Shown in pieces: positions 46,174-53,852 of a stretch of DNA of 64,000 nucleotides. The notes under the pieces were generated by a model that made no database searches, had not been told where the DNA came from, and saw only the letters and a program-made list of their open reading frames with translations. The DNA comes from Caulobacter sp. (GTDB lineage Bacteria > Pseudomonadota > Alphaproteobacteria > Caulobacterales > Caulobacteraceae). A program made the position numbers and the translations under genes. The stretch lies in contig JAUXMY010000017.1 of assembly GCA_030683005.1 (NCBI GenBank), positions 98,719 through 162,718 on the forward strand, in the 5' to 3' direction. Each line of letters begins with the position of its first letter. Positions within the stretch are counted from its first letter, which is position 1.

Positions 46174-47259
46174 ATGAAATCGAAAGTGTCGCCCATGGTC
46201 GCCCCTACACTGGACGGCGAGGCCGTCCTCGGGCTGGCGCTGGCGCTTGTCCAGTCTTCCACAGCGCCGGTGCTGCTGCTGGACGGCGACCTCAACGTCC
46301 TCGCCGCCAGCGCCTCGTTCAGCCGGACGTTCGGGCTTGACCCCGCCGGCATCATCGGCCGGCCCGTCTTCGCGCTCGGCCATGGCGAATGGGACGTGCC
46401 CCAGCTTCGTTCTCTGCTGACGACCACAGTCACCGGCGCGGCCGAGGTCGACGCCTACGAACTGGATCTCCAGGCGCCCGGCGAGCCCGTCCGTCGCCTG
46501 GTGCTCAACGCCCGCAATCTCAGCTATGGCGCGCCGGGGACTGTCCGGCTGATGCTCACCCTGGCCGACGTCACCGACGCCCGCGACGGCGAGGCGCTTC
46601 GCGACAGGTTGGTCCTGGAAAAGGGCGTCCTGCTGCAGGAGCTGCAGCACCGGGTGGCCAACAGTCTGCAAATCATCGCCAGCGTTATTCTGCAGACCGC
46701 CCGCAAGGCGCAGTCCGACGAAACGCGTATGTATCTCACCGACGCCCACAGCCGGGTGATGTCGGTGGCCGAGCTGCAGCGGCAGCTGTCGGAGACCTCG
46801 GTGGGCGACGTCGAGTTGCGCGTCTATTTCACCGCCCTGTGCAACAGCATCGGCGCCTCGATGATCCGCGACCCGGGCCAGATCGCCCTGTCGGTCGACG
46901 CCGACGAGAGCCACTCAACCGCCGATGTTTCGGTCAGCCTGGGCCTGATCGTCACCGAGCTGGTGATCAATTCCCTCAAGCACGCCTTTCCGGACGGCGC
47001 GAGCGGCGGCATCATCGTCCGCTATCGTTCGGAGGGTCCGGACTGGACCCTGTCGGTGACCGACAACGGGGTCGGTTTGCCCAAGGACCCCGCCGACGCG
47101 GAGCCCGGGCTGGGCACCAGCATCGTTCGGGCGCTGGCCCAGCAGTTGAAGGCCGACATCACGGCGGCGAGCGCCAACCCCGGCACGACCGTGTCGATCA
47201 GCCACCGCGAGCCTGCGCCTGGCGCGGCCAGCCCGAAGCCTGCAACGCTGGCGGTGTAG
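46174..47259 (+). CDS. PAS-domain sensor histidine kinase, HisKA_2/HWE type
   Basis: The 361-residue soluble kinase has an N-terminal PAS domain (about residues 20-135, LLLDGDLNVLAASASFSRTFGLDPAGIIGRPVFAL) and a HisKA_2-like dimerisation helix with the phospho-accepting His159 in LQELQHRVANSLQIIASVI. An HATPase domain follows (GLIVTELVINSLKHAFP; VTDNGVGLP; GLGTSIVRALAQQL). In alphaproteobacteria this kinase type often feeds PhyR in the general stress response or acts in light/osmotic sensing. No response regulator is adjacent. MVAPTLDG (46195) is an alternative start. Confidence 0.88.
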   Translation: MKSKVSPMVAPTLDGEAVLGLALALVQSSTAPVLLLDGDLNVLAASASFSRTFGLDPAGIIGRPVFALGHGEWDVPQLRSLLTTTVTGAAEVDAYELDLQAPGEPVRRLVLNARNLSYGAPGTVRLMLTLADVTDARDGEALRDRLVLEKGVLLQELQHRVANSLQIIASVILQTARKAQSDETRMYLTDAHSRVMSVAELQRQLSETSVGDVELRVYFTALCNSIGASMIRDPGQIALSVDADESHSTADVSVSLGLIVTELVINSLKHAFPDGASGGIIVRYRSEGPDWTLSVTDNGVGLPKDPADAEPGLGTSIVRALAQQLKADITAASANPGTTVSISHREPAPGAASPKPATLAV

Positions 47260-47296
47260 GGCAGCGGCCGCGCCGCCGTCAGGGCGGTCGCCAGGA

Positions 47297-47620
47297 TCAG
47301 TGTCCCTTGCGGTCCGTGGTCTTGCCGAAGGTGCGCTCCAGCACGGTCGTCAGCTTGCCGAGCGCGCCGGCGGCGGCCTGGTCGATCGAGTCCGCCTGGT
47401 CAGTGACCGACACCGGATCGTGACCCGCGGGCCGCGCCTCGATCTGGCAGCGCTTGTCGTTGCCGCCGCTGCGGTCGCCGTTCTCGTCGCCGACGTGAAG
47501 CTCCACCCGGGTCAGTCGGTCCTCGAACCGCGACAGCCGCTCTCTCACCGAGGCCTCAAGGCTGTCCACCATGGCCTGGCGGCCGACGAGATTGTTGGCG
47601 GTATTGATCTGGATATCCAT
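47297..47620 (-). CDS. Short HPF/RaiA-family ribosome-associated protein
   Basis: This 107-residue protein has the HPF N-domain pattern: MDIQINTANNLVGRQAMVDSLEASVRERLSRFEDRLTRVELHVGDENGD..., then a second helix (ADSIDQAAAGALGKLTTVLERTFGK). It lacks the C-terminal dimerisation domain of long HPF. Such proteins bind the 30S decoding region in stationary phase or stress. GGAGAC precedes the ATG. It follows a 72-residue stress-like protein gene by 27 bp, forming a likely two-gene unit beside a stress-type kinase. Confidence 0.78.
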   Translation of the reverse strand: MDIQINTANNLVGRQAMVDSLEASVRERLSRFEDRLTRVELHVGDENGDRSGGNDKRCQIEARPAGHDPVSVTDQADSIDQAAAGALGKLTTVLERTFGKTTDRKGH

Positions 47621-47647
47621 GACGTCTCCTGAAGGGGTGGGATCGGG

Positions 47648-47866
47648 TCAGCGCGACTTGCGCGACCGCTCCAGCACCGGGCGTTGTCCCTCCGCGTCGA
47701 AGGCGCCCGAGGGGGCGATGCCTGTGTTGGGCGTATCGTTCATGCCCTCGTGCGCCGTCCGCTCGGGCGGGGGATGATGCGGCGCGGGCGCGGCGTTCTT
47801 CAGCGCCATCGCCTTGTCGGCGATGTCCTGCTGGGTCACCGGGGCGGATTTTTCGGGCTTGGACAT
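47648..47866 (-). CDS. 72-residue hydrophilic hypothetical protein
   Basis: Starts at ATG 47866 with GGAGAAAACCCGTC upstream, which is why the ORF-track start further up is rejected. The protein (MSKPEKSAPVTQQDIADKAMALKNAAPAPHH...) is charged, proline-rich and probably disordered, ending in LERSRKSR. No known domain. It is the first gene of a unit with the HPF gene. A possible weak EcfG-type promoter on the minus strand (GCAAC, 17 bases, then GTTA) lies about 50-75 bp upstream, with two mismatches to GGAAC-N17-CGTT. General-stress control is therefore only a suggestion. Confidence 0.6.
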   Translation of the reverse strand: MSKPEKSAPVTQQDIADKAMALKNAAPAPHHPPPERTAHEGMNDTPNTGIAPSGAFDAEGQRPVLERSRKSR

Positions 47867-48100
47867 GACGGGTTTTCTCCGGGGGATACCCTGAGCTAAC
47901 TCGCGACCGGCGGTGAGGTTGCCCCGCAGCAGGGCGCAGGCCCCGCCATCCAGGGCGAGCCCGATGTCGTGGCCGGTCGTGGTGGCATCCTGCGACAGCG
48001 GAAGTCGTCGCCTGCAACCGCTGTTGGTCGAGGTCGCCCCCGCCCGGCCGGCAAGCGCCATCAGCGCCAGACAAGGATGCTCCCGTCTGCTGAACGCTCT

Positions 48101-48370
48101 TCAGCGCCTGTCCAGGAGCTTCCGGAGAAAGCCTTTGCTCGGCGCAGAAACCTTGCCGCTCAACCGCCGCGCGGCCTCCTCAAGAACCTTGCGTCGGAAC
48201 GTTCGGTTCGTCGGTCGAGAAGCCTTCTCAGCGGCTATGCGCGCCGCGTCGTCGCCGTGAAGCTTCTTCAGAAACTCAACTTCTATACGCACCTCCTGCT
48301 CAAATGCAGCGCGCTGTTGCGCATTGAAAAACATGGTCGCATCCAAGTATCTGGAGGTAAAATCGAACAT
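48101..48370 (-). CDS. 89-residue basic hypothetical protein
   Basis: From ATG 48370 (MFDFTSRYLDATMFFNAQQRAAFEQEVRIEV...). The sequence is helical and rich in Arg/Lys and Glu, ending in KGFLRKLLDRR. Codon third positions are less G/C-rich than in the core genes, hinting at foreign or fast-evolving sequence. It starts two bases after the stop of the next ORF upstream (TAACAATG), suggesting coupling. No domain recognised. Confidence 0.5.
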   Translation of the reverse strand: MFDFTSRYLDATMFFNAQQRAAFEQEVRIEVEFLKKLHGDDAARIAAEKASRPTNRTFRRKVLEEAARRLSGKVSAPSKGFLRKLLDRR

Positions 48371-48372
48371 TG

Positions 48373-48657
48373 TTATCCAGAGCAGATACCGACCCAAATC
48401 AAGACCAACGAATCGAAGGCGACAAAATCACGCAGGGTCGCGTGCAGGTCCGATGTCCAGTCGGAACGACCCTCGGCCTTCATGAGCATCCGCTCGAAAT
48501 CAGCCGCCGCGATCCGGGCCCTCTGGATGGCCGCTGCGATACCCCGTCTCCAGTCACCGGACCCAATGCGTCCGCCCAATCGTCTCGACCACACCCCCGC
48601 GCCCTGAGCTGATGTCAGACCACCCGCTCTCTGACGATCAGACCTGGGAGTTGTCAC
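48373..48657 (-). CDS. Possible 94-residue hypothetical protein
   Basis: The frame reads ...RRGIAAAIQRARIAAADFERMLMKAEGRSDWTSDLHATLRDFVAFDSLVLIWVGICSG. The middle and end look coding (amphipathic helix, then a hydrophobic tail); the first ~20 residues look doubtful and the start may be further in. It is tightly coupled to the 89-residue gene downstream. Nothing is recognised. Weak support. Confidence 0.3.
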   Translation of the reverse strand: MTTPRSDRQRAGGLTSAQGAGVWSRRLGGRIGSGDWRRGIAAAIQRARIAAADFERMLMKAEGRSDWTSDLHATLRDFVAFDSLVLIWVGICSG

Positions 48658-48876
48658 CAGGATCGTGGTCCTGACGGTGGCTGAAACCGTCGAGACGGTT
48701 GAGGGGACTGTTCCTGCGGTTCGAGGCCGTTGTGATACACAGCTGTGCTACAGCCGGAATCGGCGGAAACCCTTACAGGATAACGGTTCTCGGGCGGTTC
48801 GGAAGGGACCGCGTGACACGCCGTTGTGTCACAGAATGGGTCCTGATTGCCCTCAACCCCTTGTCCAGTAAGGGAT

Positions 48877-48894
48877 TGGTGGAGCCGAGGGGAG
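48877..48894. mobile_element. Distal attachment site of the tRNA-Ala island
   Basis: TGGTGGAGCCGAGGGGAG is an exact 18-bp copy of the 3' end of tRNA-Ala(CGC) at 52102-52119 (CCA end, acceptor arm and start of T-arm), in the same orientation. Just outside, CCCTTGTCCAGTAAGGGAT also matches CCCTTGCCCACTAAGGGAT beside the tRNA (52072-52090) with two mismatches. Together they delimit a 3.2-kb insertion. Confidence 0.8.
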
Positions 48895-49014
48895 GCTCCA
48901 CCAACGGACCGAAATCCAAGAAAAACAGACGCTTGATCGATGCCGCGCGACTGGAAATCGGTAGCGCGTAGCAGCTGTGTGTAGCAAGTTCGGAATGTCA
49001 TTCGAACCGAACAG

Positions 49015-49470
49015 ATGCCCCGTCAGCCCGTCCAACCGGAATACGCCCACTTCGTATTTGAAGTCAGCGCGCCGCAGTTTGCCTACAGCTTCTCCTCGCG
49101 CCTTCGGAAGCATGATCCGGAGCCGTACTGGGAGCATCCAAAGCTGGAGCTTGCGGGGAAGTGCCTCTACCCGGCCAAGTTCGCTGATCGGATTGGAAAG
49201 ATCGACATCGTCGCAGATCGCGAGCTGCCCAAGCCACAACAGGGTAGCTGGCGCGCATCTGGTGAGTGGATTGGATACCTCGAAGCGGGGAAGTCCAAGT
49301 TGCAGTACTACGGCAGCGTTCCGCCGGACGCTTTGGGATGGGTCCTGACCGGCATTGCATCGGGCATGACCCGGTTTGTCACCGTCAACGGCGAGCCTCT
49401 CAAGCGCGGAACGGCACGCATCCGGGGGTGCAGCTTCGATGCGGATTTCTTCCGGGAAGACTTCTACTAG
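49015..49470 (+). CDS. Island hypothetical protein, 151 residues
   Basis: Start MPRQPVQPEYAHFVFEVSAPQFAYSF. The protein is beta-rich and mixed in charge, with FEVSAPQFAYSFSSR, LELAGKCLYPAKFADRIGKIDIVAD and SWRASGEWIGYLEAGKSKLQYYGS segments. No family is recognised and there is no signal peptide or TM helix. It is the first gene inside the distal att site of the tRNA-Ala island and appears intact. It faces a minus-strand hypothetical gene (10 bp between stops). Cargo function unknown. Confidence 0.6.
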   Translation: MPRQPVQPEYAHFVFEVSAPQFAYSFSSRLRKHDPEPYWEHPKLELAGKCLYPAKFADRIGKIDIVADRELPKPQQGSWRASGEWIGYLEAGKSKLQYYGSVPPDALGWVLTGIASGMTRFVTVNGEPLKRGTARIRGCSFDADFFREDFY

Positions 49471-49480
49471 AGAGCTCTGA

Positions 49481-49804
49481 TCAGAGCGGACGGCTGCCCT
49501 TCGCAAACTCGAAAGTCGCTTCTTGGTGGGCTCGCAAGAACGACTCCGGGTCGTCGACTTTGAGGCCCAGTCTTTCTGCTCCGGCGACAAAGCCGCTCAT
49601 GGACGACTCTTCGAGCGCGCCTGTGTGCCGGTTCGTGCCGTTGACCACGATCGCGGTGATCAAGGGCGCGCCGCGTGCATGGGCTTTGGCGAGAACGAGA
49701 TCGAGGTGACGCGGCATCTGCCGGCGAACCTTGGTCCAGTCGCAGCCATTGGCCTTCGCAACGTCGCCATAGCTCAGAAACTTGTCGTCCCTGAGGTCAA
49801 GCAA
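49481..49804 (-). CDS. Island hypothetical protein, 107 residues
   Basis: The frame MLDLRDDKFLSYGDVAKANGCDWTKVRRQMPRHLDLVLAKAHARGAPLITAIVVNGTNRHTGALEE... looks coding, with an N-terminal helix-turn-helix-like segment (SYGDVAKANGCDWTKVRRQM) and a strand LITAIVVNG. No known family. Its start nearly coincides with the left edge of the nuclease fragment on the other strand, so a rearrangement junction near 49.80 kb may have cut either gene. The longer plus-strand ORF across it is a shadow up to that point. Confidence 0.5.
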   Translation of the reverse strand: MLDLRDDKFLSYGDVAKANGCDWTKVRRQMPRHLDLVLAKAHARGAPLITAIVVNGTNRHTGALEESSMSGFVAGAERLGLKVDDPESFLRAHQEATFEFAKGSRPL

Positions 49805-50035
49805 CTGAAGGGCAACCTCTCCGGCGGGGAAAAGGGGCTTCTGGTCACGCTGGGCACCATCTCAAGCAAGGCTGAGCTGTTCTCACGGACGGTGCCGGAT
49901 ATCCGGCTCATCGATGGACAGGGTCTCGTGAAGCTCGTGCTGGAACACTACGAACAGTTCGACAGTCGCTATCGCGCAGCCGTGCCGCTCAAACGGGTCT
50001 ACCTTCCCGCGCCGCCGGATGGGGAGGCGGAGTAG
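49796..50035 (+). pseudogene. C-terminal fragment resembling Mrr-type restriction endonuclease
   Basis: The in-frame text EVKQLKGNLSGGEKGLLVTLGTISSKAELFSRTVPDIRLIDGQGLVKLVLEHYEQFDSRY resembles the C-terminal half of the Mrr_cat PD-(D/E)xK fold: the strand GLLVTLGTIS, then IRLIDGQGLVKLVLEH. The upstream part of the same ORF, antisense to another gene, does not continue the fold, so the nuclease N-terminus is missing. Read as a remnant of a type IV or related restriction gene. The identification is by pattern recall and moderately weak. Confidence 0.45.
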
Positions 50036-50040
50036 ATCGC

Positions 50041-50580
50041 ATGAGCTTTCTGGAAGATCTTGTCGCCCGTCCATTGGGGCAGGGAGCCGAAGGGCTTCAT
50101 GCCGAAGGGCTGTTCATCGGGAACGGTGACTTGGCGCTAGAGGTCGCGGTCTATACCGCCGCTGCTCGCCCCACCGCCAAGACCATTGTTGACGCCTGGA
50201 AGGCACGGCGGGCTGGCAGACCGACGCCCGTGCTCGTCGTCGTGCTTCATGATGGCAAAGCATGGCTCGGCGGCCCCACGGGGGAAACCCTCCCCATTCA
50301 TGCGGAGAAGGACAAGGGCGCTATCGAGCGGCTGTGCCTGTCCGCGCTGAAGCAGCCGGATCGACATGCGGCGCTCCTGTTCCTGGCTCAAGCTCTGCCT
50401 AGCCTGGACACCATTGCACCCGGCCTGCGCAATGAGGGTCTGTTCGCCCTTCATGAACTGACCGCAGACGCCCCGAGGCGGGCGGAATGGGTGGAGCACG
50501 GGCGTCGCGCAAGGGGCTCGTTCGGTGCGGTTACTTCCAGCAGAGCTTTCACCCCGTTCCACGAACCAACCGAACCTTGA
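50041..50580 (+). CDS. Island protein, 179 residues, possibly a truncated restriction-system gene
   Basis: Starts MSFLEDLVARPLGQGAEGLHAEGLFIGNGDLALEVAVYTAAARPT and continues with strand-rich PTPVLVVVLHDGKAWLGGP, then LDTIAPGLRNEGLFALHELTADAPRRAEWVEHGRRA. The LRNEGLFALHEL...PRRAEW text recalls the N-terminal region of large methylase/restriction proteins, but I cannot confirm it. The last ~20 residues look unlike the rest, so a 3' deletion joined it to the next gene. It starts six bases after the Mrr-like fragment, consistent with one former operon. Confidence 0.45.
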   Translation: MSFLEDLVARPLGQGAEGLHAEGLFIGNGDLALEVAVYTAAARPTAKTIVDAWKARRAGRPTPVLVVVLHDGKAWLGGPTGETLPIHAEKDKGAIERLCLSALKQPDRHAALLFLAQALPSLDTIAPGLRNEGLFALHELTADAPRRAEWVEHGRRARGSFGAVTSSRAFTPFHEPTEP

Positions 50581-50969
50581 CAGTATGGCTTCCGGCGAAA
50601 GTCTTGGCGGGCAACTATCCTGGTGAATTCACCTACCGCTTCGCGCCCAGGTCGCCGGGCGGGGAGCTCCGGCTCTACGAGATATCGGCAGATGACATTC
50701 GTATGGAGGGTGCGTCCGACCTCGTCGAAGGTCTGATCGAGCGCTACGGCGCGCCCACCATAGATCGGTCAGATACGATGCAGACCCGCTCGGGAGCTGT
50801 CTTTCCAAGACGCTCGCTTCAGTGGCGCAGTGGTCAGCAGACGATCACCTTGATTGCGCCTGGCGAGGCTCGTGATTTCTTGTCGCTCACGTTCCGCCAA
50901 GTCGATCATGCAGAAGCGGTGGAACGTGATCTGCGAGAGGCGCTGGGCTCGCCGGCCTCTCGGCTCTAG
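50577..50969 (+). CDS. Island hypothetical protein, probably 5'-truncated
   Basis: From TTG 50577, overlapping the previous stop (TTGA), the frame encodes about 130 residues: TVWLPAKVLAGNYPGEFTYRFAPRSPGGELRLYEISADDIRMEGASDLVEGLIERYGAPT.... The pattern of a short beta-domain, 'ERYGAP', and 'RRSLQWRSGQQTITLI' recalls small secreted or lipoprotein-like hypotheticals, but here there is no signal peptide, so the 5' end seems lost. Third-position G/C is lower than in flanking core genes. Converges with the next minus-strand fragment, sharing bases at the stops. Confidence 0.4.
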   Translation: MTVWLPAKVLAGNYPGEFTYRFAPRSPGGELRLYEISADDIRMEGASDLVEGLIERYGAPTIDRSDTMQTRSGAVFPRRSLQWRSGQQTITLIAPGEARDFLSLTFRQVDHAEAVERDLREALGSPASRL

Positions 50970-51340
50970 GACCCACCATCAAGTTCTGGTTCTCGGTGAC
51001 CTCCGCACCTGTCGGAACGTGTCTCCAGGATCCTCAGAATGTCCGTAGCGGTCATCATGCGCGTATCCGGTGGTCTGGTCGCCGCCTCTTCATCCCGCTT
51101 CCAGTCGGCTCCTGCGGGTACAAAGCGCAGGTAGGTTCTCTCGCCAACCGCCGCGCAGAAATAGACACCCTGCCGAGCCCCTTTCTTCATGCCCGAGCCA
51201 ACACCCATCGGCATCTGTGGGACGCGGCGAGCGTCCCGATCCAGCTCCTTGCGCAGGGTTTGACGATACTCCTCGGCTGAGAAGATCCGATGCCGGATCG
51301 TCTGTGAACCATTCCTCCCAGCCTGCGGCGTCCCGTTCAC
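50966..51340 (-). pseudogene. Fragment of an unknown larger protein
   Basis: The frame (TIRHRIFSAEEYRQTLRKELDRDARRVPQMPMGVGSGMKKGARQGVYFCAAVGERTYLRFVPAGADWKRDEEAATR...) has good coding character in its last ~105 residues. The text GVYFCAAVGERTYLRFVP resembles a C-terminal region of helicase-like or restriction-linked proteins, without certainty. Its N-terminal side runs into the integrase reading frame near 51.30 kb, which marks a deletion junction. Best read as the tail of a gene whose front was deleted. Confidence 0.4.
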
Positions 51341-51995
51341 GAATTACCTTCGCCAGGTCGCCCTGCGCCCGGATCATCATCTTCGTGGCCGCCTCGAACA
51401 GGTCGGAGAACTCGCTCACCTCGACCTTCTCGCGGGCGAACATCTCGCGGACATGCTGAACAGCGATCTCGTCGTCCCGGGCCGAAAGCCGGGCTTCACC
51501 CTCGGCGAAGACCTTGCGCTGTCCATCGACAGTCAGCTGGCGGTCGAACACATCCTCGCGGACGTAGTGGTCAGGCCCGATCTCCGCCCGCTGCTGTTCG
51601 GGCGTCAGCTTTCGATAGCGCGCCAGTTGTTCGTGGTCGTAGACCTCGACCAGGGTGTCGGGCTTCCACGATGGCTCCCGGCGCATCACGACGGCGACGT
51701 AACGCTCGCCATCGGGCATGCCCCGCAGGTACGCATCTTCCTTGATCTCGGCGGCCAGCCACCGATCGATCAGCACCTTGCACTCACTCAAATCCATGGC
51801 GCGCTCAAAATCGCGCCAGAGCGTTTCCGTCAAGGTCTGGACCCACACGCAGCGACGACGCGCCTCGCCGGCCAGCGACGTTCTGAGCGACTTCCAGAGC
51901 TCGTTTCGACCGACCTTCGCCCGGAGATGGGCGGGCACCCGGATGCGGAAGTAGTAGGTCGCACCCCGTCGAAAGACGTTGGTGACGAGGGACAT
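51090..51995 (-). pseudogene. Tyrosine integrase lacking its catalytic domain
   Basis: From ATG 51995 (MSLVTNVFRRGATYYFRIRVPAHLRAKVGRNELWKSLRTSLAGEARRRC...) the protein matches the N-terminal DUF6538-type domain of phage/ICE integrases, followed by the linker and core-binding region (REMFAREKVEVSEFSDLFEAATKMMIRAQ). After about residue 230 the reading becomes unrelated shadow sequence, and no R..HxxR..Y catalytic domain is found. The gene is therefore a remnant. Its start faces the tRNA-Ala, about 107 bp from the tRNA 3' end, the usual place for a tRNA-integrating element. Confidence 0.75.
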
Positions 51996-52101
51996 TTGAG
52001 GTCTCCGCGTAGCAGCCTGTGTAGCAGCGACGCGCGGAACCGGTTCGAAGGTGTCTGCTGTTCCCCGGGAGCCCTTGCCCACTAAGGGATGGGCGGTCCC
52101 C

Positions 52102-52177
52102 TGGTGGAGCCGAGGGGAGTCGAACCCCTGACCTCCTCATTGCGAACGAGGCGCTCTACCAACTGAGCTACGGCCCC
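52102..52177 (-). tRNA. tRNA-Ala (CGC), island integration target
   Basis: Minus-strand cloverleaf: acceptor GGGGCCG/CGGCTCC (one G-U pair), D-arm GCTC...GAGC, anticodon arm CCTCG-TTCGCAA-TGAGG with anticodon CGC, T-arm CAGGG-GTTCGAC-TCCCCTC region, discriminator A and encoded CCA. Its 3' 18 bp are duplicated at 48877-48894, identifying it as the attachment target of the small island to its left. Confidence 0.97.
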
Positions 52178-52335
52178 CTCTCAGAGAGAGAAGAGCGCGG
52201 CAAATACGGCGGGGGCTCCCCGACTGTCAAGCGCAAGTCCAGGCGCACGCCGGCCGGCGCCCGGACCACGCCTTGCTGGCCTGTCGCGTGGCGGCTAGAA
52301 GCGGTCACTTTACCGCCCCCCGGGACATCCGCGCC

Positions 52336-52650
52336 ATGTTCGCCCTCGTCGATTTCGTCTTCTTCATCATCAGCGGCCTTCTCGGCCTCCTGATCATCGC
52401 GCTGATCGTTGCGGCCGTGCTGTCCTGGCTCGTCGCCTTCGACATCATCAACCTGCGAAACCGTCTGGCGAGCAGCCTCTACTATGGCCTCCAGCGCTTG
52501 ACGGAGCCGTTGCTGAGTCCGATCCGGCGTTTCGTTCCGCCGCTCGGCGGCGTGGACCTGAGCTTCATCGTCCTGTTTCTGCTGCTGCAGGGCACGCGGA
52601 GCATCCTGCTGCCGGCGGCGTACAACGCCATTCGCGGCCTGTTGATCTGA
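52336..52650 (+). CDS. YggT family membrane protein
   Basis: The 104-residue protein starts at [16 protein letters not shown] (52336). Two hydrophobic regions ([24 protein letters not shown] and [17 protein letters not shown]) flank the family segment [27 protein letters not shown]. YggT proteins are linked with osmotic tolerance, cell-shape or division-associated loci in other bacteria; mechanism unknown. The DUF167 (YggU) gene follows two bases after, the widely conserved yggT-yggU pairing. Confidence 0.9.
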   Translation: MFALVDFVFFIISGLLGLLIIALIVAAVLSWLVAFDIINLRNRLASSLYYGLQRLTEPLLSPIRRFVPPLGGVDLSFIVLFLLLQGTRSILLPAAYNAIRGLLI

Positions 52651-52652
52651 CC

Positions 52653-52937
52653 ATGCGCCTGGCCGTCCGCCTCACCCCGCGCGGCGGGCGCGACGCGGTC
52701 GAGGGCTGGGCGACCGGGCCTGACGGTCGGGCGTTCCTCAAGGCGCGGGTCGCCGCCCCGCCCGTCGAGGGCGAGGCCAACGCGGCCCTCACGGGACTGC
52801 TTGCAAAGGCGCTTGGCGTCAGCAAATCCTCTGTCCGCATCGCCGCCGGCCAGACCGGCCGGCTCAAGCAGGTCGAGGTCGAGGGGCTGGACCCCGCCGC
52901 CCTGACCGCCGCCTTCGGACCGCAACCGGGAGCCTGA
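52653..52937 (+). CDS. DUF167 family protein (YggU-like)
   Basis: The 94-residue alpha/beta protein shows MRLAVRLTPRGGRDAVEGW, FLKARVAAPPVEGEANAALTGLLAKALGVSKSSVRIAAGQTGRLKQVEV, the full DUF167 signature (PxxGxANxxLxxxLAxxLxVxxxxVxIxxGxxxRxKxV). Function unknown. Coupled to yggT upstream; the aminotransferase-like gene starts three bases after its stop. Confidence 0.92.
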   Translation: MRLAVRLTPRGGRDAVEGWATGPDGRAFLKARVAAPPVEGEANAALTGLLAKALGVSKSSVRIAAGQTGRLKQVEVEGLDPAALTAAFGPQPGA

Positions 52938-52940
52938 CCC

Positions 52941-53852
52941 ATGGCCGGCAGCCAGGACTTCGCCGCCGATCCTCGCAACGCCAACGCCCTGATCTGGCTG
53001 AACGGCCGGCTGGTCCCCCGCGACGCGGCCAAGGTGTCTGTGTTCGACGCCGGCTTCGTGGTCGGCGACGGCGTCTGGGAAGGGCTGCGGCTGCACCGGG
53101 GCCGGCTGCTGTTCCTGGAGACCCACCTCGACCGCCTCTACCAGGGCGCCGACGCCATCGCGCTCGACATCGGCATGAGCCGCGCCCAGATGGCCGACGC
53201 CCTGGACGAACTGATCCGCGCCAACCGCATGGAGGACGGCGTCCATCTGCGGCTGATGGTGACCCGGGGCGAGAAGACCGGCGCCAACCAGGACCCGCGC
53301 AACGCGCTGGGCGTCCCCACCGTCGTCATCCTGGCCGAGTGGAAGGTCCCCAGCCCGTCGATCGTCACCCGGGGGCTGAAGCTGGCCACGGTCGGCATTC
53401 GCTGCACCCCGGCCCACATGTTCGACATGCGCCTCAACAGCCACAGCCGGCTGAACCTGATCATCGCCCTGAACGAGGCGATCCGCGCCGGCGCCGACGA
53501 GGCGCTGATGCTCGATCCGGACGGTTTCGTGTCGAGCTGCAACGCCACCAACTTCTTCTGGGTGAAGGACGGCGAGGTGCGGACCTCGACCGGCGAGTAC
53601 TGTTTCAACGGCGTGACCCGGGCCAATGTCATCGCCCTGTGCGGCGAGGCGAAGATCCCGCTGGCCCTGGGCGACTACCCTGTCGAGGACGCGCGCGGCG
53701 CCGACGAGGCCTTCGTCACCGGCACTTTCGGCGGGCTGACGCCGGTGCGGGAGATCGACGGCCGCACCCTGCCCCACGCCCTGCCCGGTCCTCGGACGGC
53801 GGAGCTGCGGGCGCTGTACGAGGCGCTGAAGGACCGGAACGCCGGGCTGTGA
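52941..53852 (+). CDS. Class-IV aminotransferase-fold protein without the PLP lysine
   Basis: The 303-residue protein follows the fold type IV (BCAT/D-AAT/ADCL) pattern: [49 protein letters not shown], then HLRLMVTRGE, ADEALMLDPDGFVSSCNATNFFWVKDGE, and FVTGTFGGLTPVREIDGR. There is no lysine between Lys147 and Lys209, where the PLP-binding lysine is expected; that segment reads RLNSHSRLNL. The usual Glu before the N-x-F motif is Ser. It may be non-PLP, or use another mechanism. Its stop overlaps the next gene (GTGA), a sulfotransferase-like P-loop protein. Confidence 0.85.
   Translation: MAGSQDFAADPRNANALIWLNGRLVPRDAAKVSVFDAGFVVGDGVWEGLRLHRGRLLFLETHLDRLYQGADAIALDIGMSRAQMADALDELIRANRMEDGVHLRLMVTRGEKTGANQDPRNALGVPTVVILAEWKVPSPSIVTRGLKLATVGIRCTPAHMFDMRLNSHSRLNLIIALNEAIRAGADEALMLDPDGFVSSCNATNFFWVKDGEVRTSTGEYCFNGVTRANVIALCGEAKIPLALGDYPVEDARGADEAFVTGTFGGLTPVREIDGRTLPHALPGPRTAELRALYEALKDRNAGL

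Larger units (their letters stand above)
48966..52026. repeat. Pair of integrase-arm-like repeats inside the island ends
   Basis: GCGTAGCAGCTGTGTGTAGCA (48966-48986) near the distal end and GCGTAGCAGCCTGTGTAGCA (52007-52026) next to the integrase start are near-identical and in the same orientation. The coordinates span the pair, not a continuous repeat. Position just inside both ends fits arm-type integrase binding sites or a shared end sequence. Confidence 0.5.

Noticed and set aside
48853-49590. 245-residue minus-strand ORF across the island's distal end
   Set aside because: It spans the att site and the antisense of the 49015 gene; its text lacks any domain and contains tRNA-antisense sequence.
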